Below, in pieces: positions 8,933 to 16,265 of a stretch of 64,000 bases of DNA (position 1 is the stretch's first letter; each line of letters opens with the position of its first letter). Origin of the DNA: Frateuria flava (lineage in GTDB: Bacteria; Pseudomonadota; Gammaproteobacteria; Xanthomonadales; Rhodanobacteraceae); NCBI RefSeq assembly GCF_017837635.1, contig NZ_JAGJRS010000034.1:124001-188000 (forward strand), in the 5' to 3' direction. The notes below the pieces were generated by a model, which worked only from the letters and a program-made list of their open reading frames with translations, did not search any database and was not told the DNA's origin. Both the position numbers and the translations under genes were made by a program.

Positions 8933-9547
8933 ATGCGCATCAACCTCCCCACCTGGCTGACCCTGTTTCGCGTGGCACTGCTGCCGGTAATGGTGGTGGT
9001 GTTCTATCTGCCGTTTCGGGGGCACAACATCACCGCCGCGATCGTTTTCCTGCTGGCCGCCGTCACCGACTGGCTGGACGGCTACCTGGCACGCCGGCTC
9101 AACCAGACGTCCGCGTTCGGCGCATTTCTCGATCCGGTCGCCGACAAGCTGATGGTGGCGGTGACGCTGTTCCTGCTGGTCGAATCCCATCGCGGCGGCT
9201 GGCCGGGCATCCTGATGGCGGTGACGGCGGCGGTCATCGTGGGCCGCGAAATCAGTATCTCTGCGCTGCGCGAATGGATGGCCGAGATCGGCATGCGCGC
9301 CACGGTCAAAGTGGCGTTCGTCGGCAAGCTCAAGACCGTCATGCAGATGTTCGCGTTGGTGGTGCTCATCGTGCAGCACGAGAAGGAAGCCGAGGCGCTG
9401 CGGCTCTATCACATCGGCGAAGGACTGCTGGTGATTGCCGGCGGGCTGACGATCTGGTCGGGCATGCACTACCTGCGCGCGGCCTGGCCGATGCTGCGCG
9501 GGGCGCCGCCAAAGCAACCCGGTGCCGGCAAGCGCGCCGAGTCTTGA
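8933..9547 (+). CDS. pgsA: CDP-diacylglycerol--glycerol-3-phosphate 3-phosphatidyltransferase
   Basis: PgsA makes phosphatidylglycerol phosphate, the committed step to phosphatidylglycerol and cardiolipin, in the inner membrane. The 204-residue protein has several hydrophobic segments and the CDP-alcohol phosphatidyltransferase motif, visible as 'DWLDGYLARR' followed by 'GAFLDPVADK' (D-x2-DG-x2-AR-x8-G-x3-D-x3-D pattern). A GGAAAGGA ribosome-binding site sits just before ATG 8933. The final residues overlap the -35 element of the following tRNA-Gly promoter. Confidence 0.96.
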   Translation: MRINLPTWLTLFRVALLPVMVVVFYLPFRGHNITAAIVFLLAAVTDWLDGYLARRLNQTSAFGAFLDPVADKLMVAVTLFLLVESHRGGWPGILMAVTAAVIVGREISISALREWMAEIGMRATVKVAFVGKLKTVMQMFALVVLIVQHEKEAEALRLYHIGEGLLVIAGGLTIWSGMHYLRAAWPMLRGAPPKQPGAGKRAES

Positions 9548-9571
9548 CGAGTTCGTTTTCGCCGCTAAAAT
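9544..9571 (+). promoter_or_regulatory. Promoter of tRNA-Gly (first copy)
   Basis: TTGACG (9544-9549), 16-base spacer, TAAAAT (9566-9571), 13 bases before the mature 5' end. The -35 overlaps the pgsA stop codon, so the tRNA has its own promoter at the end of the upstream gene. Confidence 0.75.
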
Positions 9572-9584
9572 GCGCGGCTCCGAT

Positions 9585-9660
<76 letters not shown>

Positions 9661-9670
9661 GTTTCTTCTC

Positions 9671-9695
9671 GAAGCCCCGGCCTTGCCGGGGCTTC
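9671..9695 (+). terminator. Intrinsic terminator after tRNA-Gly copy 1
   Basis: Perfect 10-base stem GAAGCCCCGG / CCGGGGCTTC with a 5-base loop, followed by GTCGTTTCC. The T-run is short but the stem is strong. Confidence 0.7.
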
Positions 9696-9745
9696 GTCGT
9701 TTCCGGCAGCCGCTACGGAAACATGCAAAAACCGCGGCCGGGGCC

Positions 9746-9773
9746 TTCACATCCTGACGGGTTCTGCTATCCT
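9746..9773 (+). promoter_or_regulatory. Candidate promoter of tRNA-Gly (second copy)
   Basis: TTCACA (9746-9751), 16-base spacer, TATCCT (9768-9773), 13 bases before the mature tRNA. The spacing mirrors that of the first copy. Confidence 0.55.
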
Positions 9774-9786
9774 TTCCGACTCTGAC

Positions 9787-9862
<76 letters not shown>

Positions 9863-9870
9863 GTTTCCGC

Positions 9871-9903
9871 AAAACCTCGGTTCACCGGGGTTTTGTTTTT
9901 TTT
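9871..9903 (+). terminator. Intrinsic terminator after tRNA-Gly copy 2
   Basis: AAAACCTCGG / CCGGGGTTTT stem with TTCA loop, followed by G and a run of eight T. Classic rho-independent form. Confidence 0.85.
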
Positions 9904-9936
9904 AAGCGGATCGCAACCATGCGTTCCGCGCGCGAT

Positions 9937-10010
9937 GGCCAGGTGGCAGAGTGGTCATGCAGCGGCCTGCAAAGCCGTGTACGCCGGTTCGATTCCGACC
10001 CTGGCCTCCA
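9937..10010 (+). tRNA. tRNA-Cys (anticodon GCA)
   Basis: A 74-nucleotide cloverleaf starting GGCCAGG and ending CCTGGCC-T-CCA. The anticodon loop CTGCAAA gives anticodon GCA, and the T-loop is GGTTCGATTCC. CCA is encoded (10008-10010). No clear promoter lies between it and the terminator at 9871-9903. Confidence 0.95.
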
Positions 10011-10024
10011 TTGCGCGATCGTCG

Positions 10025-10048
10025 AAGGCCCGCCCCGGCGGGCCTTTT
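10025..10048 (+). terminator. Intrinsic terminator after tRNA-Cys
   Basis: AAGGCCCGCC / GGCGGGCCTT hairpin followed by TTTTCG, 14 bases after the tRNA. Confidence 0.8.
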
Positions 10049-10117
10049 CGTTTGGCGCGCTTCGAACCTCTGGTGCCCACTTCGCGCGACATCTTCCCGC
10101 GGCCACGGCGAGCATCC

Positions 10118-10137
10118 GCCCGCAAGCGGGCTCCTAC
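10118..10137. repeat. Extragenic palindromic repeat (GCCCGCAAGCGGGCTCCTAC type)
   Basis: GCCCGC-AA-GCGGGC followed by TCCTAC. It belongs to the family also found at 13438-13503, 16179-16250, 43519-43585 and 51192-51257. It sits just upstream of the tRNA-Leu -10 candidate TACGAT (10154-10159). Confidence 0.7.
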
Positions 10138-10171
10138 AGAGGTAGGCGGGTGCTACGATCCTTGGCCTTAT

Positions 10172-10258
10172 GCCCGGATGGCGAAACTGGTAGACGCAAG
10201 GGACTTAAAATCCCTCAGCCGAAAGGCTATGCGGGTTCGACCCCCGCTCCGGGCACCA
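10172..10258 (+). tRNA. tRNA-Leu (anticodon UAA)
   Basis: An 87-nucleotide class II tRNA: acceptor GCCCGGA/TCCGGGC, anticodon stem AGGGA/TCCCT with loop CTTAAAA (anticodon TAA), a variable arm CAGCCGAAAGGCTATG, and T-loop GGTTCGACC. The CCA at 10256-10258 is encoded. It ends only 15 bases before the next coding start. Confidence 0.96.
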
Positions 10259-10273
10259 TCGACGACTCCATTC

Positions 10274-10729
10274 ATGTCCAATTCGCACATTTCAGATGTC
10301 ACGGGCCACTACAAGGCGGCCTCTTCGGCGGCGCGCGAGTCCGGGCCCGCGGGCGGGAATTCGGGTGCCCCAGGGGCATTGACGGTTCTGCTGGTCGAGG
10401 ATGATGCGCTCATCCGCATGGACGCCGCCGACATGTTGCGGGAGATGGGTCACGAGGTACTGGAAGCCGAATACGGACCGGACGCGGTGGCGCAGCTTCG
10501 CGAGCGGTCTATCGACGTCCTGGTGACCGACGTGGGATTGCCGGGCATGTCGGGCACCGAGCTTGCCGAACGTGCACGCCAGCTGCAGCCGGATATCGGG
10601 CTGGTCTTCGCCACCGGCGACACGGAGCTGGAAAGCCGGGAAGGGCGGCCGCGCGCTGCGATCCTCTGCAAGCCCTACGACAGCGTGAGTCTGGCCGAAA
10701 GCGTACGTCGCGCACTGACGCGTCCCTGA
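10274..10729 (+). CDS. Stand-alone receiver-domain response regulator
   Basis: This 151-residue protein is a single CheY-like receiver with a ~35-residue Ser/Gly/Ala-rich N-terminal tail. Acidic pocket 'VEDD' near 43-46, phosphoacceptor Asp86 in 'VTDVGLPGMSG', and the conserved Lys in 'CKPYD' near 137 are present. No output domain follows, so it acts by protein contact or phosphorelay; the partner is not encoded here. ATG 10274 is chosen because it follows the tRNA-Leu CCA; the open frame runs upstream through tRNA genes and cannot be coding there. Confidence 0.88.
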   Translation: MSNSHISDVTGHYKAASSAARESGPAGGNSGAPGALTVLLVEDDALIRMDAADMLREMGHEVLEAEYGPDAVAQLRERSIDVLVTDVGLPGMSGTELAERARQLQPDIGLVFATGDTELESREGRPRAAILCKPYDSVSLAESVRRALTRP

Positions 10730-10742
10730 ATCGCCAAAAGAA

Positions 10743-10776
10743 AACCGGCACCTGCGCTTGCGCGTCGGTGCCGGTT
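10743..10776 (-). terminator. Intrinsic terminator of tmRNA
   Basis: AACCGGCACC (10743-10752) pairs with GGTGCCGGTT (10767-10776). Read on the minus strand the hairpin is followed by TTTTCTTTT, so it ends ssrA transcription; on the plus strand it may also end the receiver gene. Confidence 0.75.
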
Positions 10777-10802
10777 CGCATGGCATCGGGTGGATGCCGT
10801 AT

Positions 10803-11155
<353 letters not shown>

Positions 11156-11184
11156 GGGGACAATCTGAGCTGGTCAGTCGAACA

Positions 11185-11214
11185 AGTATATGGGGCCGGC
11201 ACGGCCCGCTTCAA
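11185..11214 (-). promoter_or_regulatory. Promoter of ssrA
   Basis: Read on the minus strand: TTGAAG (11214-11209), 18-base spacer, TATACT (11190-11185), 29 bases before the mature tmRNA 5' end. This fits a short precursor trimmed by RNase P. Confidence 0.75.
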
Positions 11215-11233
11215 TGCGCGCGCCGGCGACCGT

Positions 11234-11725
11234 TCAGACCTCGCGGTTGTGCGCGCGCATGGTGCGCTGCTTCTCGCGTTGCCAGTCGCGTTCCTTCTCC
11301 GCATCGCGCTTGTCATGCGCCTGCTTGCCACGGGCCAGGCCGATCTCGACCTTGACCTTGTTGCCTTTCCAGTACATCGCGATCGGGACCAGCGTGTAGC
11401 CCTTGCGCTCGACCGCGCCGATCAGCTGGTCGATCTCCTGCTTGTGCAGCAACAGCTTGCGGGTGCGCCGGTCCTCGGCAATGACGTGGGTCGATGCGCT
11501 GATCAGCGGCGGGATCGACGTACCCACCAGGAAGATCTCGCCCTTGAGCACGACCGCGTAGCCGTCGCCGAAATTGATCCGGCCAGCACGCAATGCCTTC
11601 AGTTCCCAGCCCTGAAGCGCGATGCCGGCCTCGTAGCGCTGGTCGATGTGGTACTCGTGGCGGGCGCGCTTGTTGAGCGCGATCGTCCCGCCGGCGTGTT
11701 TGTCCTTGTCCTTCGCTTTTGCCAT
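11234..11725 (-). CDS. smpB: SsrA-binding protein SmpB
   Basis: SmpB binds the tRNA-like end of tmRNA and mimics the anticodon stem in trans-translation. The 163-residue form starting at ATG 11725 opens 'MAKAKDKDKHAGGTIALNKR'; the longer frame to 11770 would run into the divergent ratA region. Motifs include 'RARHEYHIDQRYEAGIALQG', 'WELKALRAGRINFGDGY' and the basic C-terminal tail with 'KQAHDKRDAEKERDW', which enters the mRNA channel. It lies just upstream of ssrA on the same strand and is divergent from ratA. Confidence 0.97.
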   Translation of the reverse strand: MAKAKDKDKHAGGTIALNKRARHEYHIDQRYEAGIALQGWELKALRAGRINFGDGYAVVLKGEIFLVGTSIPPLISASTHVIAEDRRTRKLLLHKQEIDQLIGAVERKGYTLVPIAMYWKGNKVKVEIGLARGKQAHDKRDAEKERDWQREKQRTMRAHNREV

Positions 11726-11792
11726 GTCCGCTAGACTTGCGCCTTTGCGGTGCGCCGGAAGCCGTCGCACCCGAATGATGGAAGAGGTAGCC

Positions 11793-12221
11793 GTGATCGA
11801 AATCCGACGAAGCGCGCTGGTTAATTACACCCCGGCGCAAATGTTCGATCTGGTCAACGACGTGGAAGCATACCCAAAGCGCTTCGCCTGGTGTGCCGGA
11901 GCGCAGGTGCTCCAGCGCGAGGGCGACATGCTGGTGGCGCGGCTCGATCTCAGGTACGCAGGGCTCAAGCAGAGCTTCACCACCCGCAACACCACCGAAC
12001 CGCCGCGGCGCCTGCACATGCAACTGGTGGAGGGGCCGTTCCGCAGCCTGGACGGGCTCTGGGAATTCATCCCGCTCGGCGAACAGGGTTGCAAGATCGC
12101 TTTTGCGCTAGATTTCGTTTATGTGGGCCTGGGAGCCACCGCGATCAAGCTGGGCTTCCAGGCGCTGGCGAGCAAGATGGTCGACGATTTTGGCCGCGAG
12201 GCCCGGCGCGCGTATGGCTGA
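11793..12221 (+). CDS. ratA: RatA / Coq10-type START-domain protein
   Basis: This 142-residue polyketide-cyclase/START-fold protein is the family of E. coli RatA (reported to block 70S assembly) and of Coq10 (quinone carrier). Landmarks: 'SALVNYTPAQMFDLVNDVEAYPKR' (core 'QMFDLVNDVEAYPKRFAWC'), 'FTTRNT' and 'WEFIPL'. The start is GTG at 11793, with GAGG at 11784-11787 five bases upstream; upstream frame opening runs into smpB control DNA. The stop overlaps the rnfH start (ATGGCTGA). smpB-ratA-ratB linkage is conserved in proteobacteria. Confidence 0.92.
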   Translation: MIEIRRSALVNYTPAQMFDLVNDVEAYPKRFAWCAGAQVLQREGDMLVARLDLRYAGLKQSFTTRNTTEPPRRLHMQLVEGPFRSLDGLWEFIPLGEQGCKIAFALDFVYVGLGATAIKLGFQALASKMVDDFGREARRAYG

Positions 12222-12480
12222 GATCGCGGTGGAAGTGGTGCTCGCGCTGCCTGGACGCACGCTGCTCAAGCGACTGGTGCTGGACTCGGGCGCGACCGTA
12301 TGCGACGCGATCGCGGCGGCGCAGCTGGGCCAGGACAGCATCCAGGTCGATCTGCAGCGGGTGGGCGTGTTCGGCCGCCGCGTACCACCGGAGCATCGGT
12401 TGCGCGACGGCGACCGGGTGGAAATCTATCGGGTGCTCGTGGTCGACCCCAAGGAGGCGCGGCGTCGCCGCGCCCGCTGA
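12214..12480 (+). CDS. rnfH: RnfH / RatB family ubiquitin-like protein
   Basis: This 88-residue beta-grasp protein belongs to the RnfH family (Pfam Ub-RnfH). Core features are 'VVLALPGRTLLKRLVLDSGA' at the start, 'VGVFGRRVPPEHRLRDGDRV' and the terminal 'EIYRVLVVDPKEARRRRA'. Function is not firmly established; it is usually next to ratA, which it follows here with an 8-base overlap. It ends two bases before the convergent bamE stop. Confidence 0.9.
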   Translation: MAEIAVEVVLALPGRTLLKRLVLDSGATVCDAIAAAQLGQDSIQVDLQRVGVFGRRVPPEHRLRDGDRVEIYRVLVVDPKEARRRRAR

Positions 12481-12482
12481 CG

Positions 12483-12932
12483 TCAGCGCGTGCCGTCGTC
12501 GGGTGGCGTGGAGCCGCTGTCCTCGGTACCGCTGGTGTTCTTGTCGCCCTGGGTTTCGTCGACCGGGTAGGTGACGTGGTACTTCTTGCTGTCCTCCAGC
12601 ATCTTCTGCGGATCCTGCGCAAAGAAGTCGCCGTCGGTGCGTACCAACGTGTCGTTGTTGAAGGTCAGCGTGAACGTGCGGATCTTGATCTTGCCGCCAC
12701 GGTGCTGCTGGGTGGACACGTAGTCCCAGCGGTTCTGGTTGAACGGGGTATGGACCGAAGGCGAGCCCAGCAGCACCAGCACCTGGTGCTTGGTCATGCC
12801 CGGCTTGAGCTGATCGACATCCTTCTTGTCCAGGAAGTTGCCCTGCTGCACGTCGGGAACATAGACCAGTCCGCAGCCCACCAGCGAGAGCGCCAGCATG
12901 GCGGAACCGAGCGTGCGAATCAGCTTGTGCAT
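12483..12932 (-). CDS. bamE: Outer membrane assembly lipoprotein BamE (SmpA)
   Basis: BamE is a lipoprotein of the BAM complex that inserts beta-barrel proteins into the outer membrane. The 149-residue product has a signal peptide with lipobox 'LSLVGC' (Cys near 20), then the BamE fold: 'QGNFLDKKDVDQLKPGMTKH', 'VLLGSP', 'NRWDYV' and 'TLTFNND'. A ~35-residue polar tail rich in Gly, Ser, Thr and Asp extends past the usual end. It is divergent from fur, a neighbourhood conserved in gammaproteobacteria. Confidence 0.95.
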   Translation of the reverse strand: MHKLIRTLGSAMLALSLVGCGLVYVPDVQQGNFLDKKDVDQLKPGMTKHQVLVLLGSPSVHTPFNQNRWDYVSTQQHRGGKIKIRTFTLTFNNDTLVRTDGDFFAQDPQKMLEDSKKYHVTYPVDETQGDKNTSGTEDSGSTPPDDGTR

Positions 12933-13006
12933 GCGTGTTTGCGTCCGGATCGTGAAGGTGTCGATGATACACTAACGGCCTTGGTACGCCGTGCTTGGAG
13001 CTAGCT

Positions 13007-13423
13007 ATGGAACAGGAAACCAGAGAGCTGCGCCGGGTCGGCCTGAAGGTCACCCACCCGCGCATGCGGATCCTGCAGATCTTCGAGGAGGAGGGCGTCC
13101 AGCACCTCACCGCCGAAGATGTCTACAAGAAGCTGCTGGCCGAACAGGAAGACATCGGCCTGGCAACGGTCTATCGCGTGCTCACCCAGTTCGAGGCCGC
13201 GGGCATCGTGGTCAAGCACAACTTCGAGGGCGGCCAGGCCGTCTACGAGCTTGACCGCGGCAAGCACCACGACCACATGATCGACGTAGACAGCGGCAAG
13301 GTCATCGAGTTCGTCAGCGAGGAGATCGAGCGGCTGCAGCAGGAAATCGCCGCCAAGCACGGCTACGTGCTGGAGGATCACAGCCTGGTGCTGTACGTGC
13401 GGCCCAAGAACAAGGCCCGCTGA
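13007..13423 (+). CDS. fur: Ferric uptake regulator Fur (cysteine-free)
   Basis: Fur represses iron uptake genes when loaded with Fe2+. The 138-residue form begins at ATG 13007 with GGAG at 12997-13000. The N-terminal winged helix includes 'GLKVTHPRMRILQIF' and 'TAEDVYKKLL', and 'GLATVYRVLTQFEAAGIV' is the recognition helix region. The C-terminal dimer domain has 'HHDHMIDVDSGKVIEF'. The usual CxxC pair of this segment is missing and the whole protein has no cysteine, as known for Pseudomonas-type Fur, so structural zinc must be bound otherwise or not at all. Confidence 0.96.
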   Translation: MEQETRELRRVGLKVTHPRMRILQIFEEEGVQHLTAEDVYKKLLAEQEDIGLATVYRVLTQFEAAGIVVKHNFEGGQAVYELDRGKHHDHMIDVDSGKVIEFVSEEIERLQQEIAAKHGYVLEDHSLVLYVRPKNKAR

Positions 13424-13437
13424 GCCTGGAAACCCAG

Positions 13438-13503
13438 TAGGGGCCCGCTTGATGGCGAGGTTCCCGGGTAGGTGATAAGCATCGCCCGCAAGCGCGCTCC
13501 TAC
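13438..13503. repeat. Degenerate pair of GTAGGAGCCCGC-type palindromes
   Basis: GTAGGGGCCCGCTTGATGGCGA (from 13438) and GCCCGCAAGCGCGCTCCTAC (13484-13503) face each other, 15 bases after the fur stop region. They form an imperfect large hairpin of the same family as 16179-16250. Confidence 0.6.
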
Positions 13504-13523
13504 AAGAGCGCCGCGGTGGGTCC

Positions 13524-13562
13524 AAAAAAAAGCCGCGGGAGGACTCCTGTCCACCCACGGCT
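13524..13562 (-). terminator. Intrinsic terminator downstream of the MASE1 kinase / structured RNA
   Basis: On the minus strand GCCGTGGG (13561-13554) pairs with CCCGCGGC (13539-13532), followed by eight T. It is strong and correctly oriented for the kinase transcript or an independent RNA reading the same way. Confidence 0.75.
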
Positions 13563-13765
13563 GATCCGTTACCACATAGCGCCTCGGCAGTGCGAATTGC
13601 TCGCTGGCCGGGTGGCGCCGTTGGTACCGGCGGAACGGCATCCTGCCGTTCTTCGTGGCCACCGTCCCCACGGTGACCACGGCACGCCATCTTGCGATGG
13701 CGGCTCCCCCACATCGATGGACTGATGCTAACGAGCTGTTCACGACTTCGGTATTGGAAAAATTC
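13532..13765 (-). ncRNA. Candidate structured RNA / long 3' UTR behind the MASE1 kinase
   Basis: Between the kinase stop and the terminator about 230 bases contain a row of hairpins. In minus-strand reading: GCCATC-GCAA-GATGGC (GNRA tetraloop), GTGGTCACCGT-GGGG-ACGGTGGCCAC, AACGGCA-GGA-TGCCGTT and CGCCG...CGGCG, then the terminator. Short open frames here lack family features. It could be a stable 3'-derived small RNA, a separately transcribed RNA, or a composite repeat. No known Rfam family was recognised. Confidence 0.4.
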
Positions 13766-15376
13766 CTATGCCAGGCGACCGGGTTCATGGCTTGGCATGC
13801 TGCCCCGCAACAAAACGCGCAGGTGGACGCCCTGGCGGTCGGGTCGTAGCCGGAACAGGCCACCCAGCGACGTGACGCGGTCGCGCATGCCTTGCAGGCC
13901 GCGGCCCCCGCGGGGCAGGCGGCTGGGCAGGCCCACGCCGTCATCGCGGATGTCGAGCAGGGCCAGCACGACCCCATGGCGTTCGCCGATACGCAGGCGC
14001 AAGCGGAATTCGCTGGCCTGGGCGTGCTTGACGGCGTTGGTCGCGCTTTCCTGTACCAGTCGGTACACCGCGATGCGGGTGTCTTCGTCCAGCAACCGTG
14101 GATCGCCGCGCATGTCGGTGTGGAAGAGAATGCCGGCAGTGGTCAGCAGGTCGCGGATCGGGCCTTCGTCCAGCGCGCGCAGCAGGCCGAACTCGTCCAG
14201 AACGGCCGGGCGCAGGTCGTCCAGCAGGCGGTGCAGGGCGCGGCGCATGTAACCCAGGATGGTGTTGATCGAGACGCTGATGTCGTCCAGCCCGGCCTGG
14301 CGCAGCCGTACCTGCGCCAGCTTCATGTGGGTCTGGATGGCGGTGATGTTCTGTCCCAGTTCGTCGTGCAGTTCGGCGGCCATGTGCCGGCGCTGGTTTT
14401 CCTCCGCCTGCAGGTTGCCCCGGGCCGCATCGCGCAACTGGCGCGCGAGCTGGTCCAGGCGGCGGTTGACCGCACCCAGGTAGACGTTCTGCTCGGCGAC
14501 CCGTTCGCTGCTGCGGCGCAGGGCATCGGTCGCCGCCCCGAGCATCAGGGCGCCGGTGCCGGCAACGGCCAGGAACAAATAGCCGGCCGCGCTCTGTGCA
14601 TGACCTGGCTGATGGTCGACCGCGGTCATGCCGAGGCACGAGATCAGCATCGCCAGCGTCGCGCCACGCCAGCCGTGGCGAAAGGCGAAGAACAGTACGG
14701 GTGCCAGCGACAACACGCGGGCGAACTCGGGCTGGGGTGCGGCGTGCTCGGAAAGCATCAGCAGCAATGCCATTGCCGGCAGCATCACCAGCAACCCGTC
14801 CATCACTAGGCTGGCGACCATTTTCCGGTTCGGCCGCGCGCGCAGCAGCATGATCGACAGCGGCGCAACCAGCAGCACGCCAAGGTAGTTGCCAAGCAGC
14901 TCGCGGCCGAGTGCGCGCACCATCGCCGCGGGAGCCGCGCTTTGGTGGAGCAGGGCCAGCAGCACCGCATCGGTCGCCGCCACCGCAACCACCACGAGCA
15001 CGGCCGATAGCAGCAGGCGTGTGGCTTCTTCCGGGTCGCGCAGGCTGGCGTGCAGGTTGACTCGGCGCAGCAGCCACAGGCCGATCGCCATGACCAGCGG
15101 CTCGGGCAGGTCGCCGATGATGAAGGTTTCCCAGCCCATCGGTAGCCCGGAGCGCAGGTCCAGGATCACCGTCGCCGCCAGTTCCAGCCCCAACGGCCAG
15201 AACCACTGTCGCACCGGTACGATCAATAGTGCGGCGAAGCGCAGCCCGAAGGGCAGCATCCAGTAGGGTTGCTGCGTAGGCAGCAACGCCAGCCACAGCA
15301 GCACGTAGATGACGCCCAGCAGCGGGCCGGAGTCAGGCAAGGAAAAGGGCTTCGATCGCATGCGGCGATGGTACAT
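13766..15376 (-). CDS. MASE1-sensor histidine kinase (NarL-type, HisKA_3)
   Basis: This 536-residue membrane kinase has an N-terminal block of about eight hydrophobic segments (roughly 15-300) resembling MASE1, then a coiled linker, a HisKA_3 domain with phosphoacceptor in 'AAELHDELGQNITAIQ' (near residue 335), and a HATPase with 'VQESATNAVKHA' (N box), 'DDGVGL' (G1) and 'GGRGLQGMRDRV' (G2). The signal is unknown. It is divergent from the LuxR-type regulator at 15531, its likely partner. ATG 15376 or ATG 15361 may be the start; neither has a clear ribosome-binding site. Confidence 0.88.
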   Translation of the reverse strand: MYHRRMRSKPFSLPDSGPLLGVIYVLLWLALLPTQQPYWMLPFGLRFAALLIVPVRQWFWPLGLELAATVILDLRSGLPMGWETFIIGDLPEPLVMAIGLWLLRRVNLHASLRDPEEATRLLLSAVLVVVAVAATDAVLLALLHQSAAPAAMVRALGRELLGNYLGVLLVAPLSIMLLRARPNRKMVASLVMDGLLVMLPAMALLLMLSEHAAPQPEFARVLSLAPVLFFAFRHGWRGATLAMLISCLGMTAVDHQPGHAQSAAGYLFLAVAGTGALMLGAATDALRRSSERVAEQNVYLGAVNRRLDQLARQLRDAARGNLQAEENQRRHMAAELHDELGQNITAIQTHMKLAQVRLRQAGLDDISVSINTILGYMRRALHRLLDDLRPAVLDEFGLLRALDEGPIRDLLTTAGILFHTDMRGDPRLLDEDTRIAVYRLVQESATNAVKHAQASEFRLRLRIGERHGVVLALLDIRDDGVGLPSRLPRGGRGLQGMRDRVTSLGGLFRLRPDRQGVHLRVLLRGSMPSHEPGRLA

Positions 15377-15530
15377 GCGACTGCTGCCTGCCCAGCGCAG
15401 GACGGGCGTTTGGGCAGGGGTTGCCGGACTCTTATAGACTCAGGAAGCTAGGGCCGGACGCGGGGGCGTCCGAAGCGGTCGAGCCGTATCAAGGCGCGCC
15501 GCCCGAAAAACAGAAAGTCAGCGGGGCAGC

Positions 15531-16169
15531 ATGTACAGCATCGTTCTGGTCGACGACCACGCCATCGTCCGCGAGGGGTTCAAGCGGCTCATCGAGCTGG
15601 AGCCGGACCTGGAGGTGATTGCCGAATGCCGGTGCGCCGACGACGCGGTGGACGCGATCAACCAGCGCCGGCCCGACCTTGTCGCACTGGATCTCTCGCT
15701 ACCCGACGGCAGCGGCCTGCCGCTCATCGAGCACCTGCACAGCCTGGCGCCGGACACGCATATCGTGGTGCTGAGCATGCATGACGGCGAGCCTTACGTT
15801 TCCGAAGCGTTGCGCCGTGGCGCCAGTGGCTACGTCACCAAAGGTGCCGCGCCGGAAGAGCTGGTGGCGGGCCTGCGCCAGGTGATGCAAGGCGAGACGT
15901 TCCTCAGTTCGGATCTGCGCCAGCGCCGTGCCGAGCGGCCCAGCGAGGCACTCGATCCGGTCAACCGGCTGACCGCGCGCGAGCGTGAGGTATTCCTGCT
16001 GCTCGCGGCCGGCAAGGCGCCCAAGCAGGTCGCGGCGGCGCTGGGGGTGGGGCAGAAGACCATCTATATCCATCGCGCGAGCCTGATGGGCAAGCTTGGC
16101 GCAGGCTCGGAACTGGATCTCTACCGGATGGCCAGCGAGCGCGGGCTGTTGTCCGAGCGGAAGAACTAG
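15531..16169 (+). CDS. LuxR/NarL-family response regulator
   Basis: This 212-residue regulator has a receiver domain (acidic pair 'DDH' at 9-11, phosphoacceptor Asp54 in 'LDLSLPDGSG', switch 'LSMHD', Lys in 'VTKGAAPEE') and a C-terminal GerE helix-turn-helix ('RLTAREREVFLLLAAGKAPK' then 'VGQKTIYIHRASLMGKLG'). It is the natural partner of the divergent MASE1 kinase; the 154-base gap between them may hold shared control sites. Targets are not evident. It resembles UhpA in size and layout. Confidence 0.9.
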   Translation: MYSIVLVDDHAIVREGFKRLIELEPDLEVIAECRCADDAVDAINQRRPDLVALDLSLPDGSGLPLIEHLHSLAPDTHIVVLSMHDGEPYVSEALRRGASGYVTKGAAPEELVAGLRQVMQGETFLSSDLRQRRAERPSEALDPVNRLTAREREVFLLLAAGKAPKQVAAALGVGQKTIYIHRASLMGKLGAGSELDLYRMASERGLLSERKN

Positions 16170-16178
16170 CCTGTTTTC

Positions 16179-16250
16179 GCAGGAGCCCGCTTGCGGGCGA
16201 TGCTCTTGGTCCCTGCCGGGCAAGAGCATTGCCCGCAAGCGGGCTCCTGC
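16179..16250. repeat. Near-perfect REP pair, 29-base arms
   Basis: Arms 16179-16207 and 16222-16250 are complementary at 28 of 29 positions (the exception is a possible G-U pair in RNA). Each arm itself contains the palindrome GCCCGC-TT/AA-GCGGGC. It separates the convergent regulator gene and recN and could end transcription from both sides. Confidence 0.85.
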
Positions 16251-16265
16251 ACGTCAGTCGCGCGA

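Noticed and set aside
6947-9517. 856-residue open frame on the minus strand opposite uvrC and pgsA
   Set aside because: It is antisense to two certain genes, shows no family motif and has composition typical of a high-G+C shadow frame.
13516-13725. Small open frames in the gap behind the MASE1 kinase
   Set aside because: They exist on both strands in several frames because of hairpin symmetry; none has a ribosome-binding site or recognisable protein features.
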